This document shows positions 7,255 through 15,718 of a stretch of DNA of 64,000 bases, in pieces (the stretch's first letter is position 1; each line of letters opens with the position of its first letter). The stretch is from assembly GCA_963713085.1 (NCBI GenBank), contig CAVQKQ010000016.1, positions 124,001 through 188,000 on the forward strand, given 5' to 3'. The position numbers were made by a program, and so were the translations under genes. The notes beneath the pieces were generated by a model, which saw only the letters and a list, made by a program, of their open reading frames with translations, was not told the origin of the DNA and made no database searches. Origin of the DNA: PFJX01 sp963713085 (GTDB taxonomy: Bacteria; Pseudomonadota; Gammaproteobacteria; Burkholderiales; Thiobacillaceae).

Positions 7255-9825
7255 TTACTGCCCAAGCCCTCCCTGGAACTCCTTACTGCCCATAAGCGCG
7301 ATGGGAACCGGCTTGACATCCCAGATTTCGCCACAATATTCCCGGATGGTGCGGTCCGAGGAGAACTTGCCGCTTCGGGCCACGTTGAGGATGGACATGC
7401 GGGTCCAGTGCTCCTTGTCCAGGTAGGCCTGGCTCACCTGGGACTGGCAATCCACATAGCTCTGGAAATCGGCCATCAGCATGTAGGGGTCGTGGTAGAG
7501 CAGATTGTCCACCAGGGGCCGGAACACCTCCCGGTCACCCCGCGAAAAGCAGCCATCCCGGATCAGGTCCATGACCGCCTTCAGTTCCGGGTTGGCGTGG
7601 TAGCTGTGGGAGGGGTGATAGCCGGAGGTCTTGAGCCGGTGCACCTCGTCGGTGGTCAGGCCGAACAGGAAGAAGTTCTCCGCCCCCGCTTCCTCGCGGA
7701 TCTCCACGTTGGCGCCGTCCAGGGTGCCGATGGTGAGGGCGCCGTTCATCATGAACTTCATGTTGCCGGTGCCGGAGGCCTCCTTGCCGGCGGTGGAGAT
7801 CTGCTCCGACAGTTCCGCCGCCGGGTAGATGCGCTGACCGTTGCTGACGTTGAAGTTGGGCAGGTAGACCACCTTGAGCCGGTCGCGCACCGCGGGGTCT
7901 TTGTTCATCACGTCGCCCACCGCGGTGATGAGCCGGATGATGAGCTTGGCCATGTGATAGCCCGGCGCGGCCTTGCCGCCGAAGATGAAGGTGCGCGGCA
8001 ACAGTTCCAGGTCGGGATCGCTTTTCAGGCGATGGTAGAGGGCGATGATGTGCAGCACGTTGAGATGCTGGCGCTTGTATTCGTGGATGCGCTTCACCTG
8101 GACGTCGAACAGGCTCTGAGGGTCCACCAGCACCCCGGTCCGTCGGCGCAGGAAACTGGCGAAATCCTCCTTGATGGCGCGCTTGATGAAGCGCCATTCC
8201 GCGCGGAAGGCACTGTCCTCGACGAAGGACTCCAGCCCTTTCAATTGATCCAGGTCCGTTGCCCAGCCCTGGCCGATGCTCTTGTCCAACAGCCTGGAAA
8301 GTCGCGGGTTGGACAAGGCGATCCAGCGCCGGGGCGTGACACCGTTGGTTTTGTTACTGAATTTCTCCGGCCAGAGGGCATGGAAATCCGCCAGCACGTC
8401 GGCCTTCAGCAGGTCCGTGTGCAGGGCGGCCACGCCGTTGATGGCATGGCTGCCGGCACAGGCCAGGTGGGCCATGCGCACATAGCGCTCGCCGTGTTCG
8501 TTGATCAGCGACAACCGCTCCAGGCGGGCGTGGTCCCCGAGGAAACGAAGGCGCACCTCGTCCAGATGGCGCGCGTTGATCTCGTAGATGATCTCCAGAT
8601 GGCGCGGCAGAATGCGGGCGAACAGATGCACCGGCCACTGCTCCAGGGCCTCCGGCAGTAGGGTGTGGTTGGTGTAGGCGAAGGTCTGGCGCGTGACCGC
8701 CCAGGCGGTTTCCCAGGCCATGCCCTGTTCGTCCACCAGCAAGCGCATGAGTTCGGCGATGGCCACCGCCGGGTGGGTGTCGTTGAGCTGGACGGCGTAT
8801 TTCTCGTGGAATTTCTCCAGTGGGATGTTCTGCACCCGCATGATGCGCAGCATGTCCTGGAGGGAGCAGGAGACGAAGAAGTACTGCTGCTGCAAACGGA
8901 GCTCCTTGCCCTGGATCTGCTCGTCGTTGGGATAGAGCACCTTGGTGATGTTCTCCGATACCACCTTCTTGTTCACCGCGCCCCAGTAGTCGCCCCGGTT
9001 GAAGGTGGACAGATCGAAGGACTCCGGTGCCTCGGCACGCCACAGGCGCAGGGTGTTGGCGGTATTGTTGCGATAGCCCAGGATGGGAGTGTCGTAGGGT
9101 GTGCCGATGACGGTGAGGGAAGGTTCCCACTGGGTGCGGGTACGCCCCTTCTCGTCGGTGAAGGAGAAGGTGTGGCCGCCCAGCTTGACCTCCACCGCCC
9201 ATTCCGGCCGCGGCAGTTCCCATGGGTTGCCGTAGCGCAGCCACTTGTCGGTCAATTCCACCTGCTGGCCGTCCACGATGTCCTGGGCAAAGATGCCGAA
9301 CTCGTAACGGATGCCGTAGCCCAGGGTCGGGATCTCCAGGGTGGCCAGGGAATCCAGGAAGCAGGCCGCCAGGCGTCCCAAGCCGCCATTGCCCAGGCCC
9401 GGCTCTTCCTCCTGGCCCAGCAATTCGTCGAAACAGAGGCCCAGTTCCCGGATGGCCTGGCGCACCTCGTTGTAGATCCCAAGATTCACCAGGTTGTTGC
9501 CCAGGTGGGGGCCCAGCAGGAATTCGGCGGAGAAGTAGGCCACGGTGCGGGAACCCAACCGGGTATAGGTTTCCGCCGTACTGATCCAGTGGTGCAGCAT
9601 GCGGTCCCGCACCGTATAGGCCAGGGCCATGTAGTAGTCGTTCTTGGTGGCCAGGGTGGGGAACTTGCCTTGTACATACAGCAGGTTGTCCAGAAAGGCG
9701 CGTTTCAGCGCCTCCTTGGAGAACTCGGCATAGTCCCCCGCGTCAGCTTCGGATTCTGATGGGGCGGTGACGAAGGTGTCCATGGCAGCCGATCGATAGG
9801 CATTTAAGTCTTGCTCTGTATGCAA
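7255..9825 (-). CDS. glgP: glycogen/starch/maltodextrin phosphorylase
   Basis: Phosphorolysis of alpha-1,4-glucan to glucose-1-phosphate using PLP. 856 residues, typical for the GT35 family. The PLP-lysine signature EASGTGNMKFMMNG is near residue 690. Other family motifs seen are NGGLGRLAACFLDS near 145, QLNDTHPA, NGVTPRRW and VKRIHEYKRQHLN. The first codon of the long form is TTG at 9825. The ATG at 9783 (MDTFVTAP) gives an equally complete catalytic domain and may be the real start. It lies 15 nt upstream of ppc on the same strand, grouping storage-carbon breakdown with anaplerosis. Confidence 0.96.
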   Translation of the reverse strand: MHTEQDLNAYRSAAMDTFVTAPSESEADAGDYAEFSKEALKRAFLDNLLYVQGKFPTLATKNDYYMALAYTVRDRMLHHWISTAETYTRLGSRTVAYFSAEFLLGPHLGNNLVNLGIYNEVRQAIRELGLCFDELLGQEEEPGLGNGGLGRLAACFLDSLATLEIPTLGYGIRYEFGIFAQDIVDGQQVELTDKWLRYGNPWELPRPEWAVEVKLGGHTFSFTDEKGRTRTQWEPSLTVIGTPYDTPILGYRNNTANTLRLWRAEAPESFDLSTFNRGDYWGAVNKKVVSENITKVLYPNDEQIQGKELRLQQQYFFVSCSLQDMLRIMRVQNIPLEKFHEKYAVQLNDTHPAVAIAELMRLLVDEQGMAWETAWAVTRQTFAYTNHTLLPEALEQWPVHLFARILPRHLEIIYEINARHLDEVRLRFLGDHARLERLSLINEHGERYVRMAHLACAGSHAINGVAALHTDLLKADVLADFHALWPEKFSNKTNGVTPRRWIALSNPRLSRLLDKSIGQGWATDLDQLKGLESFVEDSAFRAEWRFIKRAIKEDFASFLRRRTGVLVDPQSLFDVQVKRIHEYKRQHLNVLHIIALYHRLKSDPDLELLPRTFIFGGKAAPGYHMAKLIIRLITAVGDVMNKDPAVRDRLKVVYLPNFNVSNGQRIYPAAELSEQISTAGKEASGTGNMKFMMNGALTIGTLDGANVEIREEAGAENFFLFGLTTDEVHRLKTSGYHPSHSYHANPELKAVMDLIRDGCFSRGDREVFRPLVDNLLYHDPYMLMADFQSYVDCQSQVSQAYLDKEHWTRMSILNVARSGKFSSDRTIREYCGEIWDVKPVPIALMGSKEFQGGLGQ

Positions 9826-10065
9826 GAAAAATGCCTGGCCTGATCACTGCACCCTGAATGGGCCGATGCGACTCTTTTCCTATTTGCGGATGCGAACGAG
9901 CATTGAAAGAGTGCGATATGCACCGCAATGGGGAATGGCGGGGCTCGTGCACATTCGACAAGCCCCTTTGCTTAACCCGTCTTGGCGGGTGGGTTTGAAG
10001 CGGATGCCCGGACCGCGCCGGAGAGGAATGTTCCCGTCAGGCCGTGAGGCCCGGGGAAAAATCGA

Positions 10066-10335
10066 TCAGTTGGAGATAACCAACCGCAACGGCTGTTCCT
10101 TGTTCTGTGCGGAACGCATCACCGCAGCCATCAGCGCTTCGATCTCGCTGGCGGACAAATCGGGATAGGCGGTCTGCAATTGGTGCATCACCCGGTAGAG
10201 CATGGTGCCGTTGGGCGAGGGCGACTGGGCCAGGATTGGTTTCAGCAACTTGACCGCGGTCTCGAACCGCTCCCGCAACTGATAGTTGTAACGGCGCTCT
10301 GCCGGGCGCGCCTGACCCGTTGTTTTATCGCTCAT
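10066..10335 (-). CDS. small conserved-looking hypothetical protein
   Basis: 89 residues from the ATG at 10335, which has GGAG five bases upstream. A further ATG at 10350 would add five residues. The protein is soluble and mostly helical, with a basic N-terminus (TTGQARPAERRYNYQLRERF) and a helical C-terminal part (DLSASEIEALMAAVMRSA). No family is recognised. The roughly 150 bp upstream (10350-10500) are far more AT-rich than the rest of the window and presumably hold its promoter. Confidence 0.6.
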   Translation of the reverse strand: MSDKTTGQARPAERRYNYQLRERFETAVKLLKPILAQSPSPNGTMLYRVMHQLQTAYPDLSASEIEALMAAVMRSAQNKEQPLRLVISN

Positions 10336-10339
10336 CTGA

Positions 10340-10500
10340 TCTCCATCCATAAGTGGTTCTTGCTGTTATTTCCCCATAACCATAAGAGTTGGACTACTTC
10401 ATTGCTCAACTCTACAAGGGGTTTATTAACAGTATATTAATACTAATTATAATTCTTGGACAAAAGTAATGGTTTTCCAGGTGGGATATCAGTGGTTTTC
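10340..10500. promoter_or_regulatory. AT-rich intergenic island, likely promoter region
   Basis: Markedly AT-rich against a GC-rich background. It contains a TATAAT-like hexamer reading on the minus strand near 10447-10452 and several TTAA/ATTAAT runs. It lies directly upstream of the minus-strand small gene ending at 10066. No good -35 partner was found at a standard spacing, so the exact promoter is not assigned. Confidence 0.3.
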
Positions 10501-10529
10501 TTGATTCACGCCATATCTGCCAGCGGCGT

Positions 10530-10739
10530 TCAGGGTCGGGATTGGGCTGCGGCATCCTCCAAGCGCTGCTGTTCCATCTGATTGGCGGCATCCAGCTTGT
10601 CCCGAACGTCCTGTTTCAACTCTTGTGCCTGCTCCAATTCCTTTTCCTTGCTGGCGGCACCCACCGCAGCGGTGCCGAGGGTGTCCACGCCGCAACCGGC
10701 CATGGCCAGGACCAGTGGGATGAACAGCAAATGCTTCAT
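10530..10739 (-). CDS. small lipoprotein
   Basis: 69 residues. The N-terminus MKHLLFIPLVLAMAGCGVDT is a lipoprotein signal with lipobox AMAGC. The mature part is a single charged amphipathic helix (KEKELEQAQELKQDVRDKLD) ending in a short Gln/Ala tail, like many small coiled-coil lipoproteins. GGAGG precedes the ATG. It starts 13 nt after the end of the transglutaminase/DUF2126 gene on the same strand, so it is probably in that operon. Function unknown. Confidence 0.75.
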   Translation of the reverse strand: MKHLLFIPLVLAMAGCGVDTLGTAAVGAASKEKELEQAQELKQDVRDKLDAANQMEQQRLEDAAAQSRP

Positions 10740-10752
10740 TGGGACCTCCGAT

Positions 10753-13700
10753 TTACCTTCTCATATCCAAAGTGTAGGGGTATTCCCCGGATATTTCCTC
10801 TGTCGGAGGCATCATCGGTCCGATGCCATGCCCTTCCGGGACGAAGCGGGTGAGTGTGTCCACCCACGGGGGTGGCGTGAAACTTCCTGGTGTATGGCCC
10901 CACTGGTTGAAGCGTGTGTGACGGCGGGCCTCGGCCTCATAGGCATTGACCGGGAAGGTGTCGTAGCTGCGTCCTCCCGGGTGTGAGACGTGATAGGTGC
11001 AGCCACCGATGGCCCGGTTGTTCCATGTGTCGATCAGATCGAATATCAGGGGCGAATGGGGCGCGATGTTAGGGTGTAGGGCCGAGGGCGGCTGCCAGGC
11101 TCGGTAGCGCACGCCGGCCACATATTCGCCATGGACGCCGGTATTTCGCAAAGGGACGCGCCGGCCGTTGCAGGCCAGGGCGTAGCGGCCATCGGTCAGA
11201 CCGGTGAGTTTGACCTGGATGCGCTCCAAGGAGGAGTCCACGAACCGGGCCGTACCCTGGCTGGTGCTTTCCTCGCCCAGCACCAGCCAGGGTTCTATGG
11301 CGGCCCGCACCTCCAGTTCCATATCCCCCAGTTGCAGGGTTCCGTAGCGCGGGAAGCGGAACTCCAGGAAGGCGGCGAACCATTCGGCCTGGAACGGATA
11401 GCCGGCCCGGTTGAGTTCGCCGACCACGTCCTTCAGGTCGGCCCAGATGTGGTGCGGCAGCATGAACCGGTCGTGCAGGGCAGTACCCCAGCGGACTAGG
11501 GGATGGTCGTAAGGCTGTTCCCAGAAGCGCGCCACCAGGCCTCGCAACAGCAGAATCTGGGCCAGACTCATGCGGGCGTGGGGCGGCATCTCGAAGGAAC
11601 GGAACTCCAACAGGCCCAGGCGTCCCGCCGGGCTGTCCGGCGAATACAGTTTGTCGATGCAGAACTCGGCCCGGTGGGTGTTGCCGGTGATGTCGGTGAG
11701 CAGGTTGCGGAACAGGCGGTCGACGATCCAGGGTTGGCAGGTGCCGCCCTTGGGCACTTGGCGGAATGCGATCTCCAGTTCGTACAGGGCTTCGCTGCGG
11801 CCCTCGTCAACACGCGGCGCCTGGCTGGTGGGGCCCAGGAACAGGCCTGAGAAAAGGTAGGACAGACTGGGGTGGTGCTGCCAGTAGGTGACCAGGGATT
11901 GCAGCAGGTCGGGCCGGCGCAGGAAGGGGCTGTCGGCGGGGTTGGCCGCTCCCAGGGTGACGTGGTTGCCGCCGCCCGTTCCGGTGTGGCGGCCGTCCAG
12001 CATGAATTTCTCGGTGCCCAGCCGGGACAGCCGGGCCTCCTCATAAAGGATGGTGGTTCGGCTCACCAATTCGTCCCAGGAGTGGGCGGGATGGATGTTG
12101 ACCTCGATGACCCCGGGGTCCGGCGTCACCAGCAGCTTCTCCAGGCGTCCGTCGTGGGGCGGGGGGTAGCCTTCCAACACCACCGGCAGGTTGAGGGCGG
12201 CGGCGCTGTGCTCCACGGCGGCGATCAGTTCCAGGGCATGCTCCAGGCGCAGCAGGGGTGGCAGGAAGACGTGCAGGCAGCCGTTGCGCGCCTCCACCGT
12301 GACGGCGGTGCGGGGCACTTCCACCTGTTTGACGTCCGCCTGGCGTTGCTCGTGGATCTCCGGGTGCCAGACCGGGACGGGTTCGATATGGCTGTAGCGG
12401 GCCGCCACTTCGCCCTGGAAATTGGCCAGGGGCGGCTGAGGTGCGAAGGGGTCGGTTTCCACCTCCAGTTCCCGGTCATCCTCGGCCACGAACGGCAGGG
12501 ACTGCAGGGGCAGGCGCAGGCCCATTGGGGAATCGCCGGGTATCAGATAGAACCGTTCCCGCCGGGTCAGCCAGGGGGCGGAATACCAGCCGTCGTTTTC
12601 CGGACTTCGGGCCAGGGGCAGGACGTAACCGGTGGGCGTGTCCAGGCCTCGGGACAGCTTGTCGGCCAGGGATCGACGCTCCAAGGGATCCTCCAGGCTT
12701 GCCTGGGTGGGTTGCAGGTTGACCGGCAGTTCGGCCTCCCGTTGCAGGTAATGCAGGGCATCCTCGTAGGCGGGCTGGGCATAGCGCGGGAACAGGCCCA
12801 GGGATCGGGCCAGGGTCTCGGCGAACAGCCGGGCCTCCTTGACACCGTGGCCGTAGTCCCGATGGGACTCGGCCAGGAGCGCGTCGTCCTTCCAGACCGG
12901 CACCCCGTCCTTGCGCCAGTACAGGCCCAGGGCCCAGCGCGGCAGGGGCTCGCCCGGGTACCACTTGCCCTGGGCGGTGTGCAGCAGCGCGCCGTGGGTG
13001 AACCGGTCCTTGAGCCGCCTGACCAGCACTTCGGAGCGTTCCCGCTTGTGTTCCCCCAGGGCGGCGGTGGTCCACTCCGGCGCTTCCATGTCGTCGATGG
13101 AGACGAAGGTGGGCTCGCCCCCTTGGGTAAGGCGCACGTCCATGGCTTCCAGCCTGTCGTCCACCAATCGGCCCAGGGCCTGGATCAGGGTCCACTCGTC
13201 GTCGCTGTAGGGTTTGGTAACGCGAGGGTCCTCCCGGAACCGGGTCACGGTGTTGCTGAAGCTGAATTCCACCTCGCACTTGTCGATGAGCCCGTCAATG
13301 GGCGCGGCGCTGGAGGGGTGGGGGGTGCAGGCCAGGGGGATGTGGCCTTCCCCGGCGAACAGGCCCGAGGTGGGATCCAGGCCGAGCCAGCCGGCGCCGG
13401 GTACGTAGACCTCGGCCCAGGCGTGCAGGTCGGTGAAGTCGTGGTCGGTGCCAGAGGGGCCGTCCAGGGATTTCTCGTCCGGGGTGAGTTGGACCAGATA
13501 GCCGGAGACGAAGCGGGCCGCCAGGCCCAGGTGGCGCAGGATCTGCACCAGCAGCCAGCCGGTGTCGCGACAGGAGCCCAGGGCCAGGGCCAGGGTCTCC
13601 TCGCAGCTCTGCACCCCGGGTTCCATGCGGGTGGTGTAGCCGATGTGACGTTGCAGATCCTGATTCAGTTTCACCAGGAAATCGTTGATCGTCATGGAGG

Positions 13701-14109
13701 AACGGTCGATGCTCGCCAGGTATTTTTCGAGCTGGGGGCCGATGGGTTCCACCACAAGATAGGGTGCCAGTTCCTGTTTCAGGGTCGGAGCGTAGGTGAA
13801 AGGCCAGCGCTGGGCGCTTTCCTCGACGAAGAAGTCGAAGGGGTTGATCACCGTCATGTCGGCGATCACTTCCACATCCACCAGCAGTTCCCGGGTCAGC
13901 TCGGGAAACACCAAGCGCGCCAGATAGTTGCCGAAAGGATCCTGTTGCCAGTTGATGAAATGCTTATCTGGCTTGATCTTCATGCTGTAGGAGACTACGG
14001 GCGTGCGGCTGTGGGCGGCGGGCCGCAACCGGATCACATGGGGACCCAGGGTGATGGGACGGTCGAAACGGTAGTGGGTGGTGTGCCGGATGGCGACGTG
14101 GATGGACAT
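10753..14109 (-). CDS. transglutaminase-like/DUF2126 large protein
   Basis: 1118 residues. The N-terminal part (MSIHVAIRHTTHYRFDRPIT) is the bacterial transglutaminase N domain. It is followed by a papain-fold core with Cys180 (GSCRDTGW), His229 (DLHAWAEVYVPG) and Asp245 (LDPTSG), a complete Cys-His-Asp triad. Residues from about 300 to the end match the DUF2126 region usually fused to it. Family members cluster with Anbu peptidases, ATP-grasp and alpha-E proteins and are proposed to act in peptide ligation or hydrolysis. An Anbu gene does lie 230 nt upstream on the same strand, but no ATP-grasp or alpha-E gene is in the window. Biochemical function is unproven. Confidence 0.92.
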   Translation of the reverse strand: MSIHVAIRHTTHYRFDRPITLGPHVIRLRPAAHSRTPVVSYSMKIKPDKHFINWQQDPFGNYLARLVFPELTRELLVDVEVIADMTVINPFDFFVEESAQRWPFTYAPTLKQELAPYLVVEPIGPQLEKYLASIDRSSMTINDFLVKLNQDLQRHIGYTTRMEPGVQSCEETLALALGSCRDTGWLLVQILRHLGLAARFVSGYLVQLTPDEKSLDGPSGTDHDFTDLHAWAEVYVPGAGWLGLDPTSGLFAGEGHIPLACTPHPSSAAPIDGLIDKCEVEFSFSNTVTRFREDPRVTKPYSDDEWTLIQALGRLVDDRLEAMDVRLTQGGEPTFVSIDDMEAPEWTTAALGEHKRERSEVLVRRLKDRFTHGALLHTAQGKWYPGEPLPRWALGLYWRKDGVPVWKDDALLAESHRDYGHGVKEARLFAETLARSLGLFPRYAQPAYEDALHYLQREAELPVNLQPTQASLEDPLERRSLADKLSRGLDTPTGYVLPLARSPENDGWYSAPWLTRRERFYLIPGDSPMGLRLPLQSLPFVAEDDRELEVETDPFAPQPPLANFQGEVAARYSHIEPVPVWHPEIHEQRQADVKQVEVPRTAVTVEARNGCLHVFLPPLLRLEHALELIAAVEHSAAALNLPVVLEGYPPPHDGRLEKLLVTPDPGVIEVNIHPAHSWDELVSRTTILYEEARLSRLGTEKFMLDGRHTGTGGGNHVTLGAANPADSPFLRRPDLLQSLVTYWQHHPSLSYLFSGLFLGPTSQAPRVDEGRSEALYELEIAFRQVPKGGTCQPWIVDRLFRNLLTDITGNTHRAEFCIDKLYSPDSPAGRLGLLEFRSFEMPPHARMSLAQILLLRGLVARFWEQPYDHPLVRWGTALHDRFMLPHHIWADLKDVVGELNRAGYPFQAEWFAAFLEFRFPRYGTLQLGDMELEVRAAIEPWLVLGEESTSQGTARFVDSSLERIQVKLTGLTDGRYALACNGRRVPLRNTGVHGEYVAGVRYRAWQPPSALHPNIAPHSPLIFDLIDTWNNRAIGGCTYHVSHPGGRSYDTFPVNAYEAEARRHTRFNQWGHTPGSFTPPPWVDTLTRFVPEGHGIGPMMPPTEEISGEYPYTLDMRR

Positions 14110-14339
14110 GCGTAGCTCTGTTGTGGGTTACCGGTCAGTATGGAGCAATGTTCATGCCGTACCGCGGTAGTCTGGATTCGAGTGGGTCGTTGGCGGGTGC
14201 ATTGGGATGGCGCATGGGTATGCGCTCAATCTATGCAAAGTTCTTAAATGGATTGTTACAAACGAGGGCGGGGCGTATCCGTTGTTCGCCCCGAAACGGC
14301 GCGCGCCGCACCGAAACAACCCGGGACTGGGTGCCTGGT

Positions 14340-15122
14340 TCAGGGGCTGGCCGGAAAATTGTAGACCCGGCCTTCCTCGCCATGGACCTCGGCCTGGTTC
14401 TCCCATTCGAAGCGCGGCAGGTTCTGCAGGCCCATCAACAGCGCCTCGTTCCATTTCTCCGCGAGTTGCCGGGCGAAGGCGTCATCTTCCGTCAGATAGA
14501 GGCGCCGGCCCTGGCTGAGGCTGTCACGTTCGTAGATAAGCAATTCCACCGGGGGGCCCACGGTGACATTGCTGCGGATGGTGGAGTTCATGGATACCAA
14601 GGCGCATCGCGCGGCCCGTTCGATGAAGACATCGCGCTTGATGACCCGGTCCAGGATGGGCTTGCCATACTTGATCTCGCCGATCTGGAGGTAAGGGTGC
14701 TCCCGGGACTCGTGAATATAATTGCCCTGGGGGTAGATCATGAAGATCTCGGGTTCGCCGCCGGCGATCTGGCCGCCGAATATGAAGGTGGCCTCGAAGC
14801 TGGTATTGGAGGTGTCCCGTTCCACCTGCTGTTTCTGGACGAAGGTGCTGACGATGCCCACGTAGTCCACCGCCTCCTGCATGTTTTTCACGGTGGTCAG
14901 ATTGGGCACCAGACCATTGGGGATGTCGCTGTTGAGCTTTTTCACCACCGCTTGGGTGGTGGCCAGGTTGCCCGCCGAGAGGAGCACGAAGCTGCGCTCC
15001 CCCGGCCAAGTGAAGGCGTGCATCTTGGAATAGGTGCTGACATTGTCGATTCCGGCATTGGTGCGGGAGTCGGAACAGAAGACCAGTCCCTGGTCGACAT
15101 TAATGGCAAGACAGTAGGTCAC
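14340..15122 (-). CDS. Anbu-type proteasome-like (HslV-related) peptidase
   Basis: 260 residues from a GTG start at 15122. This start is chosen because GAGG lies 8 nt upstream and because it makes the protein begin (M)TYCLAINVDQGLVFCSDSRTN. After Met removal the order is Thr1 nucleophile, Asp17 and Lys32, matching the N-terminal-nucleophile geometry of proteasome beta subunits (Thr1/Asp17/Lys33). A TTG start seven codons earlier would bury the Thr. The beta-subunit fold continues through SFVLLSAGNLATTQ and FIFGGQIAGGEPEIFMIYP. It is upstream of the transglutaminase/DUF2126 gene, a recurrent partnership for Anbu. Confidence 0.92.
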   Translation of the reverse strand: MTYCLAINVDQGLVFCSDSRTNAGIDNVSTYSKMHAFTWPGERSFVLLSAGNLATTQAVVKKLNSDIPNGLVPNLTTVKNMQEAVDYVGIVSTFVQKQQVERDTSNTSFEATFIFGGQIAGGEPEIFMIYPQGNYIHESREHPYLQIGEIKYGKPILDRVIKRDVFIERAARCALVSMNSTIRSNVTVGPPVELLIYERDSLSQGRRLYLTEDDAFARQLAEKWNEALLMGLQNLPRFEWENQAEVHGEEGRVYNFPASP

Positions 15123-15206
15123 GACATCGGCCTCGATCGACAATCACTGGTAGGAATTCTACAACAGACATCTTGTGTGACACGTAAGCGTGATCCGCGG
15201 GTTGCC

Positions 15207-15572
15207 TCAGAGGGCTCCGGAATAAACACAGCCGGAGGCATGGGTTTCCATGACGACGATCTTGGATAGGCCCGGCAGGGCTGGAACGAGTCTTTGCCAG
15301 AGCCAGACCGCCAAATGTTCACTGGTGGGATTGGCCAAGCCTTCGATATCGTTCAAGGCGCGGTGGTCCAGGGCCAAGTGTATTGGCTGCCAGGCACGCT
15401 GGATGTCGGCGAAGTCCACAACCCAGCCCAAGGTGGGGTCCAGGGGACCGGACACGTGGACCTCCACCTGGAATGAGTGGCCGTGCAGCCGCGCGCAGGG
15501 GTGTTCCGGCGGGAGATTGGGCAGCCATCGCGCGGCTTCCAGATGAAAACGGGTGAATATTTCCATGGCCAT
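15207..15572 (-). CDS. queD: QueD/6-pyruvoyl-tetrahydropterin synthase family protein
   Basis: About 121 residues from the ATG at 15572 (MAMEIFTRFHLEAARW). An upstream extension to 15761 has no family similarity. QueD makes 6-carboxytetrahydropterin for queuosine (preQ0) synthesis. Family motifs seen are CARLHGHSFQVEV (two Zn-binding His and the catalytic Cys region), VDFADI, LDHRALND, PTSEH and ETHASGCVYSG. The first Zn-ligand motif, normally AAH, reads AAR here (codon CGA), so one of the three Zn ligands appears replaced. No other queuosine genes are adjacent. Confidence 0.85.
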   Translation of the reverse strand: MAMEIFTRFHLEAARWLPNLPPEHPCARLHGHSFQVEVHVSGPLDPTLGWVVDFADIQRAWQPIHLALDHRALNDIEGLANPTSEHLAVWLWQRLVPALPGLSKIVVMETHASGCVYSGAL

Positions 15573-15718
15573 GCCATAAATCGAAATGCTTAGGCATTGT
15601 CGCGCAATATCTGTATTTCCCCCACTTGCGTGGATTAGCATTGCGGTGGCTGTATCAGTCGGACATTCAGAGAATACGAATGAAGATCCCCTCCTATTCA
15701 AGTCAAGGTGGCGTGGCG

